Assembly: GCF_001562415.1 (NCBI RefSeq)
Contig: NZ_LOEE01000003.1
Span: 1-64,000, forward strand
Source of the DNA: Thermotalea metallivorans
Lineage (GTDB): Bacteria > Bacillota > Clostridia > Peptostreptococcales > Thermotaleaceae
Direction of reading: 5' to 3'
DNA: 64,000 nt
This document shows, piece after piece, positions 19,206 through 28,868 of the stretch. The position numbers were made by a program, and so were the translations under genes. Each line of letters starts with the position of its first letter. Within the stretch, counting starts at the first letter, position 1. A model generated the notes under the pieces. That model was given only the letters and a program-made list of their open reading frames with translations. It was not told the DNA's origin and ran no database searches.

Positions 19206-20051
19206 TTATCCTCTTAAATACAGCAAAGCTAATAATCCCGGACCCGTATGGGTTCCTATGGTACAGCCGATATTTGTCGTAACCAATTCCTTGGGCTCAA
19301 ACTCTCTGATGACTTCTTCTTTTAGAATTTCAAGACCTACCAGATTGTCCCCATGGGCCAATCCTATCATCTCACAACCTTTTTGCATGCCCCTTTCCTT
19401 TGCCAGTTCGATCATCCTGGGAATAATTTTCTTGCTGCCCCTCACTTTATCTAAAGTTTCAACCTTTCCTGATTCTATCGTAAGAATGGGCTTCACATTC
19501 AGTATCGTGCCAATGGCCGCCTTTGTTGCGCTCAATCGTCCCCCTCTTTTTAAAAATTCTAAGGTCTCCACGGAGAAAAGATGATCTGCCCTTTTTTTCA
19601 TCTCTTCAATTCTATGGAGTATTTCTTCCTTTGTTTTTCCTGCTTGCGCCATTCTTGCCGCCTCTACCGCAATCATGCCGCAGGAATAAGAAAGGGCTAA
19701 GGTATCTATTACCGTTACTTCCTCCGTATCCAATTGCTGTTTTGCCATCAGGGCCGATTGATGGGTCCCGCTGACGCCAGAGGAACCGTTAATAACAATC
19801 ACCTCATAGCCATCGTTCAAGGCTGCCTTCATTTCCACTAAAAATTCATGGGGCGGCACTTGGGAAGTGCTGGGCATTTGCGTCGTTGTCTTTAATTTTT
19901 CAAAGAACTGAGCTGTGCTTAAATCAATCCCGTCCTTGTATTCTTCATCGCCAAATCTTATGGTTAAAGGAAGCACAGAAATATTATATTTTGCTGCCAG
20001 CTCCTTCGGAATATCAGAAAGGCTATCTGCAATAATTTTTATAGGTTTCAC
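19206..20051 (-). CDS. DegV family fatty-acid-binding protein (second of a pair)
   Basis: DegV (FakB-like) protein of 281 residues. Such proteins hold a fatty acid in a pocket and present it to the FakA kinase or similar partners. The N-terminal ADSLSDIPKELAAKYNISVLPL, the TTQMPSTSQVPPHEF segment and INGSSGVSGTHQSALMA are typical, as is the C-terminal GTHTGPGLLALLYL. It follows its paralogue by 46 nt, so the pair probably came from a tandem duplication and is co-transcribed. No fakA kinase is in the window. Confidence 0.92.
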   Translation of the reverse strand: MKPIKIIADSLSDIPKELAAKYNISVLPLTIRFGDEEYKDGIDLSTAQFFEKLKTTTQMPSTSQVPPHEFLVEMKAALNDGYEVIVINGSSGVSGTHQSALMAKQQLDTEEVTVIDTLALSYSCGMIAVEAARMAQAGKTKEEILHRIEEMKKRADHLFSVETLEFLKRGGRLSATKAAIGTILNVKPILTIESGKVETLDKVRGSKKIIPRMIELAKERGMQKGCEMIGLAHGDNLVGLEILKEEVIREFEPKELVTTNIGCTIGTHTGPGLLALLYLRG

Positions 20052-20097
20052 ACATATTCCTCCTTTCGAAAAGTCAGCACCTTTTCCTTTTTCTACA

Positions 20098-20946
20098 TTA
20101 TTGTTTATATTCTCTTAAAAAATACATAGCGACGGCACCGGGCCCCGCATGGGTCCCTACAACACATCCCGTTTTCGAAAGAATAATCTCCTTCACGGCA
20201 AAATTTCCTCGAATGGCTTCGATCAATTCTAAAGCATAGGCCTCATCATTGGAATGGTTTACTCCTATGGTTTGCTGGGATAAATCGATTTGATGCTCTT
20301 GAATCCAATCTATCAGCCACTTAATGGCTTTTTTTCTGCCTCTCACCTTATCCTCCGGAATAAGTTTTCCATCCTTCATCGTTAATATAGGCTTGATATT
20401 CAGCAGTTTTCCTACAAAAGCCTCCGCCGCATTGAGCCTTCCGCCTTTATATAGGTTTTCAAGGGTATCCACCACAAATTTATATTCCATATTTTCCCGC
20501 ATGTATGTAATCCTTTTTAATATTTCCTCTTTGCTATAATGATTTTGTGCCATCCTGGCTGCTTCAATGACAAATAATCCATAACCGAGGGTAACTCCTT
20601 TTGAGTCTATGATTTCAATATCCCCATTTTCCAACATATCCTTTGCCGCTAAGGCGGAACGATAGGTTCCGCTCAGCTGGGATGACATCAGAATTGTGAT
20701 CACTGTGTTTCCCGAAGTCGTTAACTCTTGGAATACTTTGAAAAACTCACCGGGTGTAACCTGTGAGGTTGTGGGCAGTTTTGGACTTTCCTTCATCATG
20801 GCAAAAAATTCTTCTGTTGATAAATCAATACCGTCACGATAGGACTTGTCCTCAAAATTTACCGTCAAAGGCACCACGGTAATATCTAAGGTTTTTGCTA
20901 AATCCTGTGGTATGTCTGATACGCTGTCCGTTACAATTTTTATCAT
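20098..20946 (-). CDS. DegV family fatty-acid-binding protein (first of a pair)
   Basis: DegV protein of 282 residues with the same architecture as its neighbour: TDSVSDIPQDLAKTLDITVVPL, TSQVTPGEFFKVFQ, MSSQLSGTYRSALAA and VVGTHAGPGAVAMYFL. The two copies differ throughout and may prefer different acyl chains, as known for FakB1 and FakB2. The ATG is preceded by GAGGTGAGCAGAGA. It is the promoter-proximal member of the pair. Confidence 0.92.
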   Translation of the reverse strand: MIKIVTDSVSDIPQDLAKTLDITVVPLTVNFEDKSYRDGIDLSTEEFFAMMKESPKLPTTSQVTPGEFFKVFQELTTSGNTVITILMSSQLSGTYRSALAAKDMLENGDIEIIDSKGVTLGYGLFVIEAARMAQNHYSKEEILKRITYMRENMEYKFVVDTLENLYKGGRLNAAEAFVGKLLNIKPILTMKDGKLIPEDKVRGRKKAIKWLIDWIQEHQIDLSQQTIGVNHSNDEAYALELIEAIRGNFAVKEIILSKTGCVVGTHAGPGAVAMYFLREYKQ

Positions 20947-21058
20947 TCTCTGCTCACCTCAATTTTCTCTTTTTTATTCTACCTATATTGTATTATCAAT
21001 ATGATGATTTTACAACCAAATTTTGGACTGGCCCGGTTTTTCATAGAATTTCAAAAAA

Positions 21059-21095
21059 AGAAAAAACAGGAGCCCCATGCAACTGAAGCACCTGT
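21059..21095 (-). terminator. Terminator after the first Na/Pi-PhoU gene
   Basis: Arms ACAGGTGC and GCTCCTGT (one mismatch) around a 14-nt loop, followed by TTTTTT on the minus strand. Confidence 0.72.
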
Positions 21096-21107
21096 CTTAT
21101 CTTTTGT

Positions 21108-22739
21108 TTATGATTTTTGCGTTGCATCAATCACTGCAAAGGCAATTTTTGAAGCATGGTCCCCGATTCGCTCCAAATTGCTGATAATATCTAGGAATAT
21201 TACCCCTGCGCTCGGAGAACATTGCTGCTTATTGAGTCTGGCAATATGACTGGCCCTCAAAGATTTCTCCATATGGTCAATCTCGCCTTCTCTTTCAATT
21301 ACCCTTTTTGCAATATTTGTATCTCCCGTTTTCAGTGCCAGAATAGCTTGGGTATAAGATTTCAGCACGCGGTCATGCATCAGCTGCAGCTCCTGAATAG
21401 CGACTTCACTAAATTCCAGTTTGTTTTCAATGCGGTATATAGCCAGCTCTGCCAAATTATCCGCATGATCTCCTACCCGCTCGATATCATTAATGGTATT
21501 AAATAGCCCATCCACAATCTCATGCTGCTCTGCTGATAAGGCTGTATTGGACAGTTTCACCAAATAAGCGGCGATTTCCTTTTCTAAATGATTAATGGCA
21601 CTTTCCAGAGAAAAAACTTCATGAGCTGTTTTTTCATCGGTATTTAAAAATGCTTCCATTGATTTTTGATAGGACTCTAATGCCAAATTGCCCATATGCA
21701 AAACTTCTTTAATCGTTTGCCCCAAAGCGATAGAAGGTGTTTCCAGAATACGGTCATCCAGATATTTCACACCTACCACATGCTTCTGCTCATCGGGAGT
21801 TTCAGGGATGATTTTCCTAGCGAAGAATACCAATACTCCCGCAAAAGGCAATTGAATAAACATGTTGGTTACATTAAACAATGTATGGGCGTTGGCAATT
21901 TGTCTTCCCACATCCCCGGGAGATAAAGCCTTCACGGCATATAATACCGGCCTTTGCAATATAAACACAAATAGAATCGTTCCAACGATATTAAACATCA
22001 AGTGAATAATTGCTGCTCTTTTGGCCGTTTTGTTTGCGCTGATACTGGATAGTAGCGCCGTTACACATGTACCGATGTTGTCACCAAATAAAATTGGCAG
22101 GGCAGATTCAATCGGCAACAATCCTTGGCTCGCAAGAGCGATCAAAAGACCGATAGAGGCACTGCTGCTTTGAATGATTGCAGTAATAGCAAAGCCTGCT
22201 AAAATTCCCAGGAGCGTATCCAGGAAGGTTCCCCCACCAAAGCTTGCCAATATCATTTTGAATCCTTCATACTCTCGGAGGGGCTTCATGGCATGGGACA
22301 TGGTCTCCATACCAATAAACAGAATACCAAAACCAATAAAGATTTCTGCGATATTTTTTGTTTTCTTGTTTGACGCAAACAGCCAAATAGCTACCCCGAT
22401 CCCCACAGCCAACGGTGCATAATCTGTCAATTTAAAGGACACAAGCTGCCCTGTGACCGTTGTTCCGATATTGGCTCCCATGATCACGCCAACGGCTTGG
22501 GTCAATTTCATAATCCCCGCATTGACAAATCCTACAACCATGACTGTGGTAGCACTGCTGCTTTGTATGATAGCAGTAACGATAGTTCCAACAATCACGC
22601 CCATGATCCGGTTGTTCGTCAACACCTCAATCAATTTTTTGAGTCGTTCTCCCGCGGCCTTTTCAAGTCCGTCACCCATGATGCGCATTCCATAAAGAAA
22701 TAAACCTAATCCTCCAATAAGACCAAATGCTATACCCAT
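21108..22739 (-). CDS. Na/Pi cotransporter family protein with PhoU domain (copy 1)
   Basis: Membrane protein of 543 residues of the NptA/YjbB type, likely sodium-driven phosphate movement. The first 310 residues form two inverted repeats of hairpins and helices, each with a QSSS motif (IIQSSSATTVMVVGFVNAG and IIQSSSASIGLLIALASQG). The C-terminal part (about 340-543) is a cytosolic PhoU-like helical bundle with the motif INDIERVGDHADNLAE. It stands 228 nt from its close paralogue upstream, with its own terminator. Physiological direction of transport is not clear from sequence. Confidence 0.92.
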   Translation of the reverse strand: MGIAFGLIGGLGLFLYGMRIMGDGLEKAAGERLKKLIEVLTNNRIMGVIVGTIVTAIIQSSSATTVMVVGFVNAGIMKLTQAVGVIMGANIGTTVTGQLVSFKLTDYAPLAVGIGVAIWLFASNKKTKNIAEIFIGFGILFIGMETMSHAMKPLREYEGFKMILASFGGGTFLDTLLGILAGFAITAIIQSSSASIGLLIALASQGLLPIESALPILFGDNIGTCVTALLSSISANKTAKRAAIIHLMFNIVGTILFVFILQRPVLYAVKALSPGDVGRQIANAHTLFNVTNMFIQLPFAGVLVFFARKIIPETPDEQKHVVGVKYLDDRILETPSIALGQTIKEVLHMGNLALESYQKSMEAFLNTDEKTAHEVFSLESAINHLEKEIAAYLVKLSNTALSAEQHEIVDGLFNTINDIERVGDHADNLAELAIYRIENKLEFSEVAIQELQLMHDRVLKSYTQAILALKTGDTNIAKRVIEREGEIDHMEKSLRASHIARLNKQQCSPSAGVIFLDIISNLERIGDHASKIAFAVIDATQKS

Positions 22740-22967
22740 GCTTCATCCTCCCGTACTAAATAAACAAAGTATCTAAGAAATATTGCCATAGAATTCCACG
22801 CAAAAATTCTTTCCATACGTCCCTTCTCATTTAAAGGACTGCCTTGTCTATCATACAATAATTTTTTATGCTTTTTGTTAACTCTGTGTTAAATTTTTAA
22901 AAATAATATTGTTTTCTTTAAAACCACGTTAAAAAAGAACTGTCCATTTCAAGATTTCCTTTCATCC

Positions 22968-24596
22968 CTACTTTTTTGTTGCATCCAAAACGGCTATGGC
23001 AATATTGGCTGCATGATCAGCGATCCTTTCAAGGTTGCTGAGCATGTCCAAAAATATGACGCCGGATTCCGGCAGGCACATCTGCTTGTTCAACCGCTGA
23101 ATATGATTAGCTCTTAAGCTTTTTTCCAGCATATCAATTTCTCCCTCTCTTTGAATCACCTTGTTTGCAATCCGAAGATCCCCTGTTCTTAAAGTGAGAA
23201 GGGATTGCTCATAGGCTTCCAGCACCTTACCGTACATCTCTTCTAACTCCAGCATGGCGGTATTGGAAAAGTTTAGGCTATGCTCTATGGCATATAAAGA
23301 AAGCTCTGCCAGATTGTCACTATGATCCCCTACCCGCTCGATGTCATTAATTGTACTAAATAACCCGTCCACAATTTCGTGCTGTTCGGCAGATAGGGCA
23401 GTGTTGGACAGTTTTACCAAATATGCGGCAATTTCCCGCTCCAGCTGATTAATCACTTTCTCCTGGCGAAATACCTCATGGACCAACTTTTCGTCCTTTC
23501 TGAAAAAGGATTCCATGGATTTTTTATAGTTTTCCAAAGCTAAATTTCCCATATTCAGTGTCTCTTTGATTACCTGGCCTATGGCAATCGATGGTGTTTC
23601 CAAAATTCTGTCATCCAAATATTGAATACCGGCCCCTTTTTCCTTTTCATAAGCTTTCACGGGAATAATGGCATTAGCAAAACGGACCAGCACTGGAGCA
23701 AAGGGCAGCAAAATTGCTGTATTGACTACATTAAAGAATGTATGAGCATTTGCAAGCTGTCTCGCAGCATTCTCCGGTGAAATATATTTTACAAACTGAA
23801 TGGTCACATTTCTGAACAGCAGCATAAAAATCACGGTGCCGGCCAAGTTAAACATAAAATGGATAAAGGCAGCCCTTTTTGCTGTTCTGTTGGCCCCAAT
23901 ACTGGACAGCATCGCAGTAACACAGGTGCCAATATTGGTTCCAAAGACAATGGGCAACGAAGCCTCAATGGGAAGCAATCCTTCGCTGGCCAAAGCAATC
24001 AAGATTCCCGTTGATGCACTGCTACTCTGAACAACGGCAGTTACGGCAAATCCGGCACATATGGCAAGAAAAGAATCGACCCATGTATCTCTGCCAAAAC
24101 CCAACAGCATCGTTCTGAATCCTTCGTACTCTCTTAAAGGTTTCACAGCATGTTTCATGAAGTCCATGCCAATGAACAAAATTCCAAATCCAATGAAAAT
24201 TTCTGCGATATTCTTTGTTCTCTTATTGTTTGAAAACAGCCAGACCCCTACTGCGACCCCTACTACGAGAGGGGCAATTTGACTCAAGTTCAACGAAGCA
24301 ATTTGTGCCGTAATGGTCGTTCCGATATTGGCCCCCATAATGACACCGGTTGCCTGCGTCAGGGTCATGAGCCCCGCATTGACAAAACCCACGATCATTA
24401 CCGTAGTGGCACTGCTGCTTTGGATCACCATCGTCACCACAATTCCTACAATCATGGCAACCCATCGGTTATTTGTCAGTACTTCAATGATCCTTTTCAT
24501 TTTATTTCCGGCAGCTTTCTCTAAGCCGTCACCCATAATGGTCATGCCGTATAGAAAAAGTCCTAGACCTCCCAGCAATTCAAACAGAATTTTCAT
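22968..24596 (-). CDS. Na/Pi cotransporter family protein with PhoU domain (copy 2)
   Basis: Paralogue of the preceding entry, about 542 residues, same layout: MKILFELLGGLGLFLYGM, QSSSATTVMIVGFVNAG, QSSSASTGILIALASEG, then a PhoU-like domain with INDIERVGDHSDNLAE. Large parts are nearly identical to copy 1, which points to a fairly recent tandem duplication. The start is taken as one of two adjacent ATG codons (24596 or 24599) behind GGGGGG; a TTG at 24611 is less likely. Confidence 0.9.
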   Translation of the reverse strand: MKILFELLGGLGLFLYGMTIMGDGLEKAAGNKMKRIIEVLTNNRWVAMIVGIVVTMVIQSSSATTVMIVGFVNAGLMTLTQATGVIMGANIGTTITAQIASLNLSQIAPLVVGVAVGVWLFSNNKRTKNIAEIFIGFGILFIGMDFMKHAVKPLREYEGFRTMLLGFGRDTWVDSFLAICAGFAVTAVVQSSSASTGILIALASEGLLPIEASLPIVFGTNIGTCVTAMLSSIGANRTAKRAAFIHFMFNLAGTVIFMLLFRNVTIQFVKYISPENAARQLANAHTFFNVVNTAILLPFAPVLVRFANAIIPVKAYEKEKGAGIQYLDDRILETPSIAIGQVIKETLNMGNLALENYKKSMESFFRKDEKLVHEVFRQEKVINQLEREIAAYLVKLSNTALSAEQHEIVDGLFSTINDIERVGDHSDNLAELSLYAIEHSLNFSNTAMLELEEMYGKVLEAYEQSLLTLRTGDLRIANKVIQREGEIDMLEKSLRANHIQRLNKQMCLPESGVIFLDMLSNLERIADHAANIAIAVLDATKK

Positions 24597-24761
24597 CATG
24601 TCCCCCCACAATCATTTATGATGTCTCATGTATTTCCTTGTATATCATACACTATTTTTTGCGGTTTTTGTTAACTTTCCATTAATTTTTTTTAATGTTT
24701 GTTAATTGCCAGATTAGTACCCACGGATGGATGATTTCCCTTGAACGAAAAGATAAAACAA

Positions 24762-24796
24762 AAAGAACTATCCCATGATTTCGTGATAGTTCTTTT
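24762..24796 (-). terminator. trmL terminator
   Basis: An 11-bp perfect stem (AAAGAACTATC / GATAGTTCTTT) with a 12-nt loop, and TTTTTG following on the minus strand. It could also work on the plus strand. Confidence 0.85.
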
Positions 24797-24810
24797 CCAT
24801 TTCATAAGAT

Positions 24811-25281
24811 TTAGACCAGATTTTGAAAGCCTAATTGCCTTAATGCTTCATAAAGAACAATACTTACAGAGTTCGATAAATTGAGGGAACGGGCCTTCTC
24901 GTTGGGAAGCATAGGAATTTTAATGCAGCTTTCCTGATTCTTTAATAGAAGGTCTTGGGGCAATCCGGCAGTCTCCTTGCCAAAGACAATAAAATCCTCA
25001 TCCTGAAACTGCACGTCTGTATAATACTGGTTCCCTTTTGTCGTGGCAAAATAAAACCTTCCATGTGGATATTTTTTAAATAATGCATCAATGTTTTCAT
25101 AGAGATGCAAATCCAACAAATCCCAATAATCTAACCCTGCCCTTTTCAACTGCTTATCATCAATGGAAAAACCCAAAGGTTTGATTAAATGAAGTCTGCT
25201 TCCCGTAGCCGCACAGGTTCGCGAAACATTTCCTGTATTCGGCGGGATTTCGGGCTCAAATAATACAACATTGATTGCCAT
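24811..25281 (-). CDS. trmL: tRNA (cytidine(34)-2'-O)-methyltransferase
   Basis: SPOUT-fold tRNA methyltransferase of 156 residues that methylates the wobble ribose of some leucine tRNAs. The knot motifs are visible: PEIPPNTGNVSRTCAATG near the N-terminus, FGKETAGLP in the middle and IPMLPNEKARSLNLSNSVSI near the C-terminus. It is single, with its own terminator and about 200 nt of gap on the upstream side. Confidence 0.95.
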   Translation of the reverse strand: MAINVVLFEPEIPPNTGNVSRTCAATGSRLHLIKPLGFSIDDKQLKRAGLDYWDLLDLHLYENIDALFKKYPHGRFYFATTKGNQYYTDVQFQDEDFIVFGKETAGLPQDLLLKNQESCIKIPMLPNEKARSLNLSNSVSIVLYEALRQLGFQNLV

Positions 25282-25454
25282 TCTTCAAATCTACCCCTTT
25301 ACTGCAAAAAATTAAAATTATGCAAAGACCCTAAAAAGTTTGTGCTCCACAAAAGCATCGATCCATTGGCTTCTGTGTTATTATATCATAAAACAGTAAA
25401 AATAGAAAATTTCCCGGAGATTCTCAAATCCTTTCGTTCCTTTGGCCTATAGCC

Positions 25455-25480
25455 AAAAAAAGGCCCCCGGTTTTGGGACC
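25455..25480 (-). terminator. Terminator after the DUF362 gene
   Basis: GGTCCC and GGGGGCC arms around AAAACC, then seven T on the minus strand. It is adjacent to the stop codon at 25481. Confidence 0.72.
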
Positions 25481-26413
25481 CTATCGATTGCCATGTATAT
25501 CTTTGATTCGGTTTTTATCCAATACAATTTCCTGATGATAAGCGGCTTTGCTGAATACCATTTCCGCTTCCTCCAAACGAATGCCTCTGATCTGCATTTT
25601 TTCCGGCCTCCCTTCACCCACCCCATCTCTGTAAAGGGCATAAAGATACTGCACCGCCTGAGGGAGAAATCCCAGAAGCCTTGCAGCCAATGTATCCACT
25701 GCTACCGGATCTGTGCCGGCAATCATCAATCCAGGCGTACCCACGGTCTTTCCATCGGAAGGACCTGTACCGATCATGGTTTTGTCTGCACTGACAATGG
25801 TCAGATCAATGGGAATTTTTTTTGCCATGGCTGCAATAAAACCGTGAAGATCCTCATGGATTCCCAAATCTTTTTTGGGAAATCCGTGAATCTCCGCAGG
25901 AGGCCAGCCCAAGGCAATATTTTTGATGCCTGCACTGATGGTGGCTTCTTCATGATGTTTTAACTGGGTAAAAGATATCAGCACATCCATCTCCTCCAGC
26001 AGCTGATTGATCTTTGTCTTGGAAGGCTGTTGATGATCCAGTTCCAATTCCATATAGGGCCCATAATTTAAATCTACAAATTCCACGGCCTCCTCCCGGA
26101 TGACCTTATCGTATCCTACCTCTGCCATAACCTTTGGAGTGGGATCGCCGCCGGACCCAGTGGCAATGCAGATCCTTCCCGGATTTTTGCTTTTTACATA
26201 CCTGATCAGTGTTTGTAAGGTATGGGGACCCACAACGGTTCCTGTATAGGGAGGTTTGGATTTCACCCAGTTAGGTGTAATCACCACCACATCCCCTTTT
26301 CTAATGATCTGTTCCATGGGCAGCAACTCCAAAGCCTTGAGAAGGGACTGCCCTTCCTTCGGGTCTTTCATGAAAGCCACCACAGGCTCTTTTATTCTTC
26401 TCTCTTTCCTCAT
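25481..26413 (-). CDS. DUF362 protein without iron-sulfur motifs
   Basis: A 310-residue DUF362 protein. It has the family segments GDVVVITPNWV, LIRYVKSKNPGRICIATGSGGDPTP, DVLISFTQLKHHEEATISAGIKNIALG and DPVAVDTLAARLLGF. It lacks the ferredoxin module present in its upstream neighbour, with which it is probably co-transcribed (gap of about 80 nt). Function is unknown. The ATG has GAGGTGATAGG in front. Confidence 0.82.
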   Translation of the reverse strand: MRKERRIKEPVVAFMKDPKEGQSLLKALELLPMEQIIRKGDVVVITPNWVKSKPPYTGTVVGPHTLQTLIRYVKSKNPGRICIATGSGGDPTPKVMAEVGYDKVIREEAVEFVDLNYGPYMELELDHQQPSKTKINQLLEEMDVLISFTQLKHHEEATISAGIKNIALGWPPAEIHGFPKKDLGIHEDLHGFIAAMAKKIPIDLTIVSADKTMIGTGPSDGKTVGTPGLMIAGTDPVAVDTLAARLLGFLPQAVQYLYALYRDGVGEGRPEKMQIRGIRLEEAEMVFSKAAYHQEIVLDKNRIKDIHGNR

Positions 26414-26493
26414 CCTATCACCTCAAATTTTCCTTTGAATAGGGATAGTATGATAAAAAATGAAGAAAAGTATTCAAAGAAAATCCCATGCCA

Positions 26494-27642
26494 TTACCAT
26501 TGGACAAGGCGATGGAGGAGCCATGGCCTGTGGATCTTTACTGCTTTTTGAGGGCACAGCTCCTGACAGCAAAAACACCGTATGCAATGCTCTAGATTGA
26601 CAACAGGACGATGATGAATCATGGTAATGGTCTTGGGCGGACAACTTTCCTGACAATCCCCGCAGCCGCTGCATTGATCATGGAGAAATACAGGCCTTGG
26701 CTGCAGCAGACGATGCATGGGCCTTTCTAAAAATCTCGGAAGTCTTCCATGAAAGAAATTTACGCTTCGAATCTTGGGAACCTTGTACTTTTTCACTCGG
26801 AAATCTTCTATCTTTCCTCCAACGAATTCAATATCTTCCAAGTTTCCCTTACAGATATTCCGTTCCATGGATCGCTGTATCGTCGGCACTTCCCGTGGAT
26901 CCAAGCCGATGATGGAAGATGCCGCCACATCCAAATGGTATGGGCTGGTAGAAGCAATCACAGCACCAATTTTTCTAGGGGTCCCGGCAGAAGGTCCGTC
27001 ACCCTCCATGCCTACAATACCATCCATAAAGGAAAGAATAGGATTGGCATATTTGCAGATATCCACCAGTACATCGGAAAAATCAACTATATTGGACATT
27101 TTGAAATGATATTCCACCTTCAATAGTCCCGGTATGATGCCGAACATGTTTTTTACTGCTCCCGTAAAGAGGGCCATCCCATGGGTTTTCAGCTTGGAAA
27201 CAGAAATCACCTTATCTACATCCTGCAATACCTTTATCACTGTTAAATTTTTCAAAAGCTTTAAGGTGTCATCCTTCACCTCCACCTGTCCTGTATCATA
27301 ATTCAGCTGTGCTCCTGTCTTTTCTGCCACCTCCTCCATGCCGCAAACCCTATAAACTCCCCTCAATTGTTTTTCGTGAAAAGGTCCCCCAGGGCTATCG
27401 CCGATGATGACTTGGGCTCCATGTTCCATCAATATTTCAGCCAAAGCCCGAACAAAAATGGGATGGGTAGTGGCCGCCTCCTCAGGTTTTTTTTTCATCA
27501 GCAAATTTACCTTCAATAAAACCCTGTCACCCCGTTGAATGTATTTTTCTATTCCTCCTAAATTACAAAAACTCTGCAAAACCGCTTCTTTTACCTTCTC
27601 ATATTCATAGTCTTCGCATCGGACAAGAGAAACTTTTTCCAT
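26494..27642 (-). CDS. DUF362 protein with C-terminal ferredoxin domain
   Basis: A 382-residue protein made of a DUF362 domain (about 1-300; GDRVLLKVNLLMKKKPEEA, VISVSKLKTHGMALFTGAVKN) and a C-terminal two-cluster ferredoxin (CSGCGDCQESCPPKTI and CIRCFCCQELCPQKAV). It ends with a short basic tail. ATG at 27642 is chosen since GTGGGTGA precedes it and the domain begins there; an upstream extension to 27747 has no family similarity I can see. It is divergent from the PerR-like gene, with about 170 nt between the two starts. Confidence 0.86.
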   Translation of the reverse strand: MEKVSLVRCEDYEYEKVKEAVLQSFCNLGGIEKYIQRGDRVLLKVNLLMKKKPEEAATTHPIFVRALAEILMEHGAQVIIGDSPGGPFHEKQLRGVYRVCGMEEVAEKTGAQLNYDTGQVEVKDDTLKLLKNLTVIKVLQDVDKVISVSKLKTHGMALFTGAVKNMFGIIPGLLKVEYHFKMSNIVDFSDVLVDICKYANPILSFMDGIVGMEGDGPSAGTPRKIGAVIASTSPYHLDVAASSIIGLDPREVPTIQRSMERNICKGNLEDIEFVGGKIEDFRVKKYKVPKIRSVNFFHGRLPRFLERPMHRLLQPRPVFLHDQCSGCGDCQESCPPKTITMIHHRPVVNLEHCIRCFCCQELCPQKAVKIHRPWLLHRLVQW

Positions 27643-27740
27643 TTTTTCACCCACTTTCCTTAATTTCAATTCTTCTATTCTTTTCGATATATGATAAAAT
27701 ATATATGAAATATAATTTTCAGAATAGTCAATAATATTGT

Positions 27741-27770
27741 TTGACATAGAAATTAAGGCTATAATATAAT
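27741..27770 (+). promoter_or_regulatory. Promoter of the PerR-like gene
   Basis: TTGACA (27741-27746), an 18-nt spacer and TATAAT (27765-27770). It is close to consensus and about 40 nt upstream of the GTG start. No clear PerR box could be read. Confidence 0.75.
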
Positions 27771-27813
27771 CGAACTAACAATAGAGATTGATCATTGAAT
27801 GGAGTGTATTCTT

Positions 27814-28221
27814 GTGAAAGATTTTGCAAAAATATTGCGGGATCACGGTATGAAGGTAACCCCTCAACGAATCGCCATATATGATATTTTGATCCATACT
27901 ACGGAGCACCCGAGTGCGGAAGTGATTTACAAAAAACTCGCACCCATTTACCCTACCATGAGTTTGGCTACCGTGTACAAATCCCTCGACGCATTTAAAA
28001 AAGCCGGATTAGTTCAGGAATTAAATGTAGGGGAATGCAGTTTTCGCTATGATGCAAAGACCAACTCCCACCCCCATATTATCTGCACATCCTGCCACAG
28101 GGTGGACGATATTCAAGAGGACATCTTTTCTGACCTCTTTCAAAAGGTCAATGCATTTACAAACTATTCCGTCCATAAGCAACAGCTGTATTTTTATGGA
28201 TTATGCCCTCAATGCAAATAA
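27814..28221 (+). CDS. Fur family regulator, PerR-like
   Basis: Metal-dependent repressor of 135 residues. The DNA-binding half has MKVTPQRIAIYDIL and LATVYKSLDAFKKAGLV. The metal-binding half has SHPHIICTSCHRVDDI and a final CPQC, so both CxxC pairs of the structural zinc site are there. His at residue 32 (EHPSAE) matches the position used by PerR to sense peroxide, which makes PerR more likely than Fur or Zur. GTG at 27814 behind GGAGTG is taken as start. It is the only protein gene clearly on the plus strand. Confidence 0.85.
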   Translation: MKDFAKILRDHGMKVTPQRIAIYDILIHTTEHPSAEVIYKKLAPIYPTMSLATVYKSLDAFKKAGLVQELNVGECSFRYDAKTNSHPHIICTSCHRVDDIQEDIFSDLFQKVNAFTNYSVHKQQLYFYGLCPQCK

Positions 28222-28242
28222 GAGCAGCCCTGGGCTGCTCTT
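28222..28242. terminator. Bidirectional terminator between perR-like and SEC-C genes
   Basis: A 9-bp perfect stem AGAGCAGCC / GGCTGCTCT with a 3-nt loop between two convergent genes. The T-rich side (TTATTT) is on the minus strand. Confidence 0.75.
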
Positions 28243-28267
28243 GTGGATGATATGCAAAAAATTTTCT

Positions 28268-28765
28268 CTATTGGCCACAGCACTTTTTGTATTTTTTCCC
28301 GCTGCCGCATGGGCAAGGCTCATTGCGGCCGATTTTCTCTTCCTTTACTACAATTTTTGACCTCTTTTGGGCCTTTTCAATTTCTTTTCTCTTCTCTTGG
28401 GTTAAGATGGGCTCCCATTGGGGCAAGGTATACAGATAATCTGCCTTTGCCTCATGCATATTGTAGTACAGCTTTTCAAAGTCGATTTCCAATTTTACAA
28501 GGCTGTCTTCCGTAATCTCTTCTAAAGTTAATGGATTTACCAAACTGTCGTTGATCCCGTCCAAAAATCCCATGACAAATTCATTGGATGTTCCCAATTG
28601 CTCAGCAAATTCTTTTACAGTTCCCTCTGTAACCCGTTGATAATTTTCAAGAATATACTCATAGAAACTTTTTTCCGCTCCACAAAATTCCTTCCAGAAA
28701 GCAATTTCCACCTCTTGGTTTTTATTTCCAAAAGCAATTTGTGTCCAGGCGCTATAAAGACTCAT
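28268..28765 (-). CDS. SEC-C motif protein
   Basis: A 165-residue protein with a mostly helical, acidic N-terminal part and a C-terminal zinc-binding SEC-C motif [19 protein letters not shown] like the tail of SecA. Such proteins are widespread in Firmicutes; a role in binding zinc and perhaps the ribosome or SecB-like partners is only inferred. It stands alone between the PerR-like gene and the end of the tetrapyrrole operon, convergent to the former. Confidence 0.82.
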   Translation of the reverse strand: MSLYSAWTQIAFGNKNQEVEIAFWKEFCGAEKSFYEYILENYQRVTEGTVKEFAEQLGTSNEFVMGFLDGINDSLVNPLTLEEITEDSLVKLEIDFEKLYYNMHEAKADYLYTLPQWEPILTQEKRKEIEKAQKRSKIVVKEEKIGRNEPCPCGSGKKYKKCCGQ

Positions 28766-28868
28766 TTTGTATTCTCCTTTGCATCAAATTTTCCCTATAT
28801 ATTATAGTATATTGTTTTGAAAGAAACAACTTCCATTTCAGAATAACAAAAGCCGCTAAAAAAAATTC

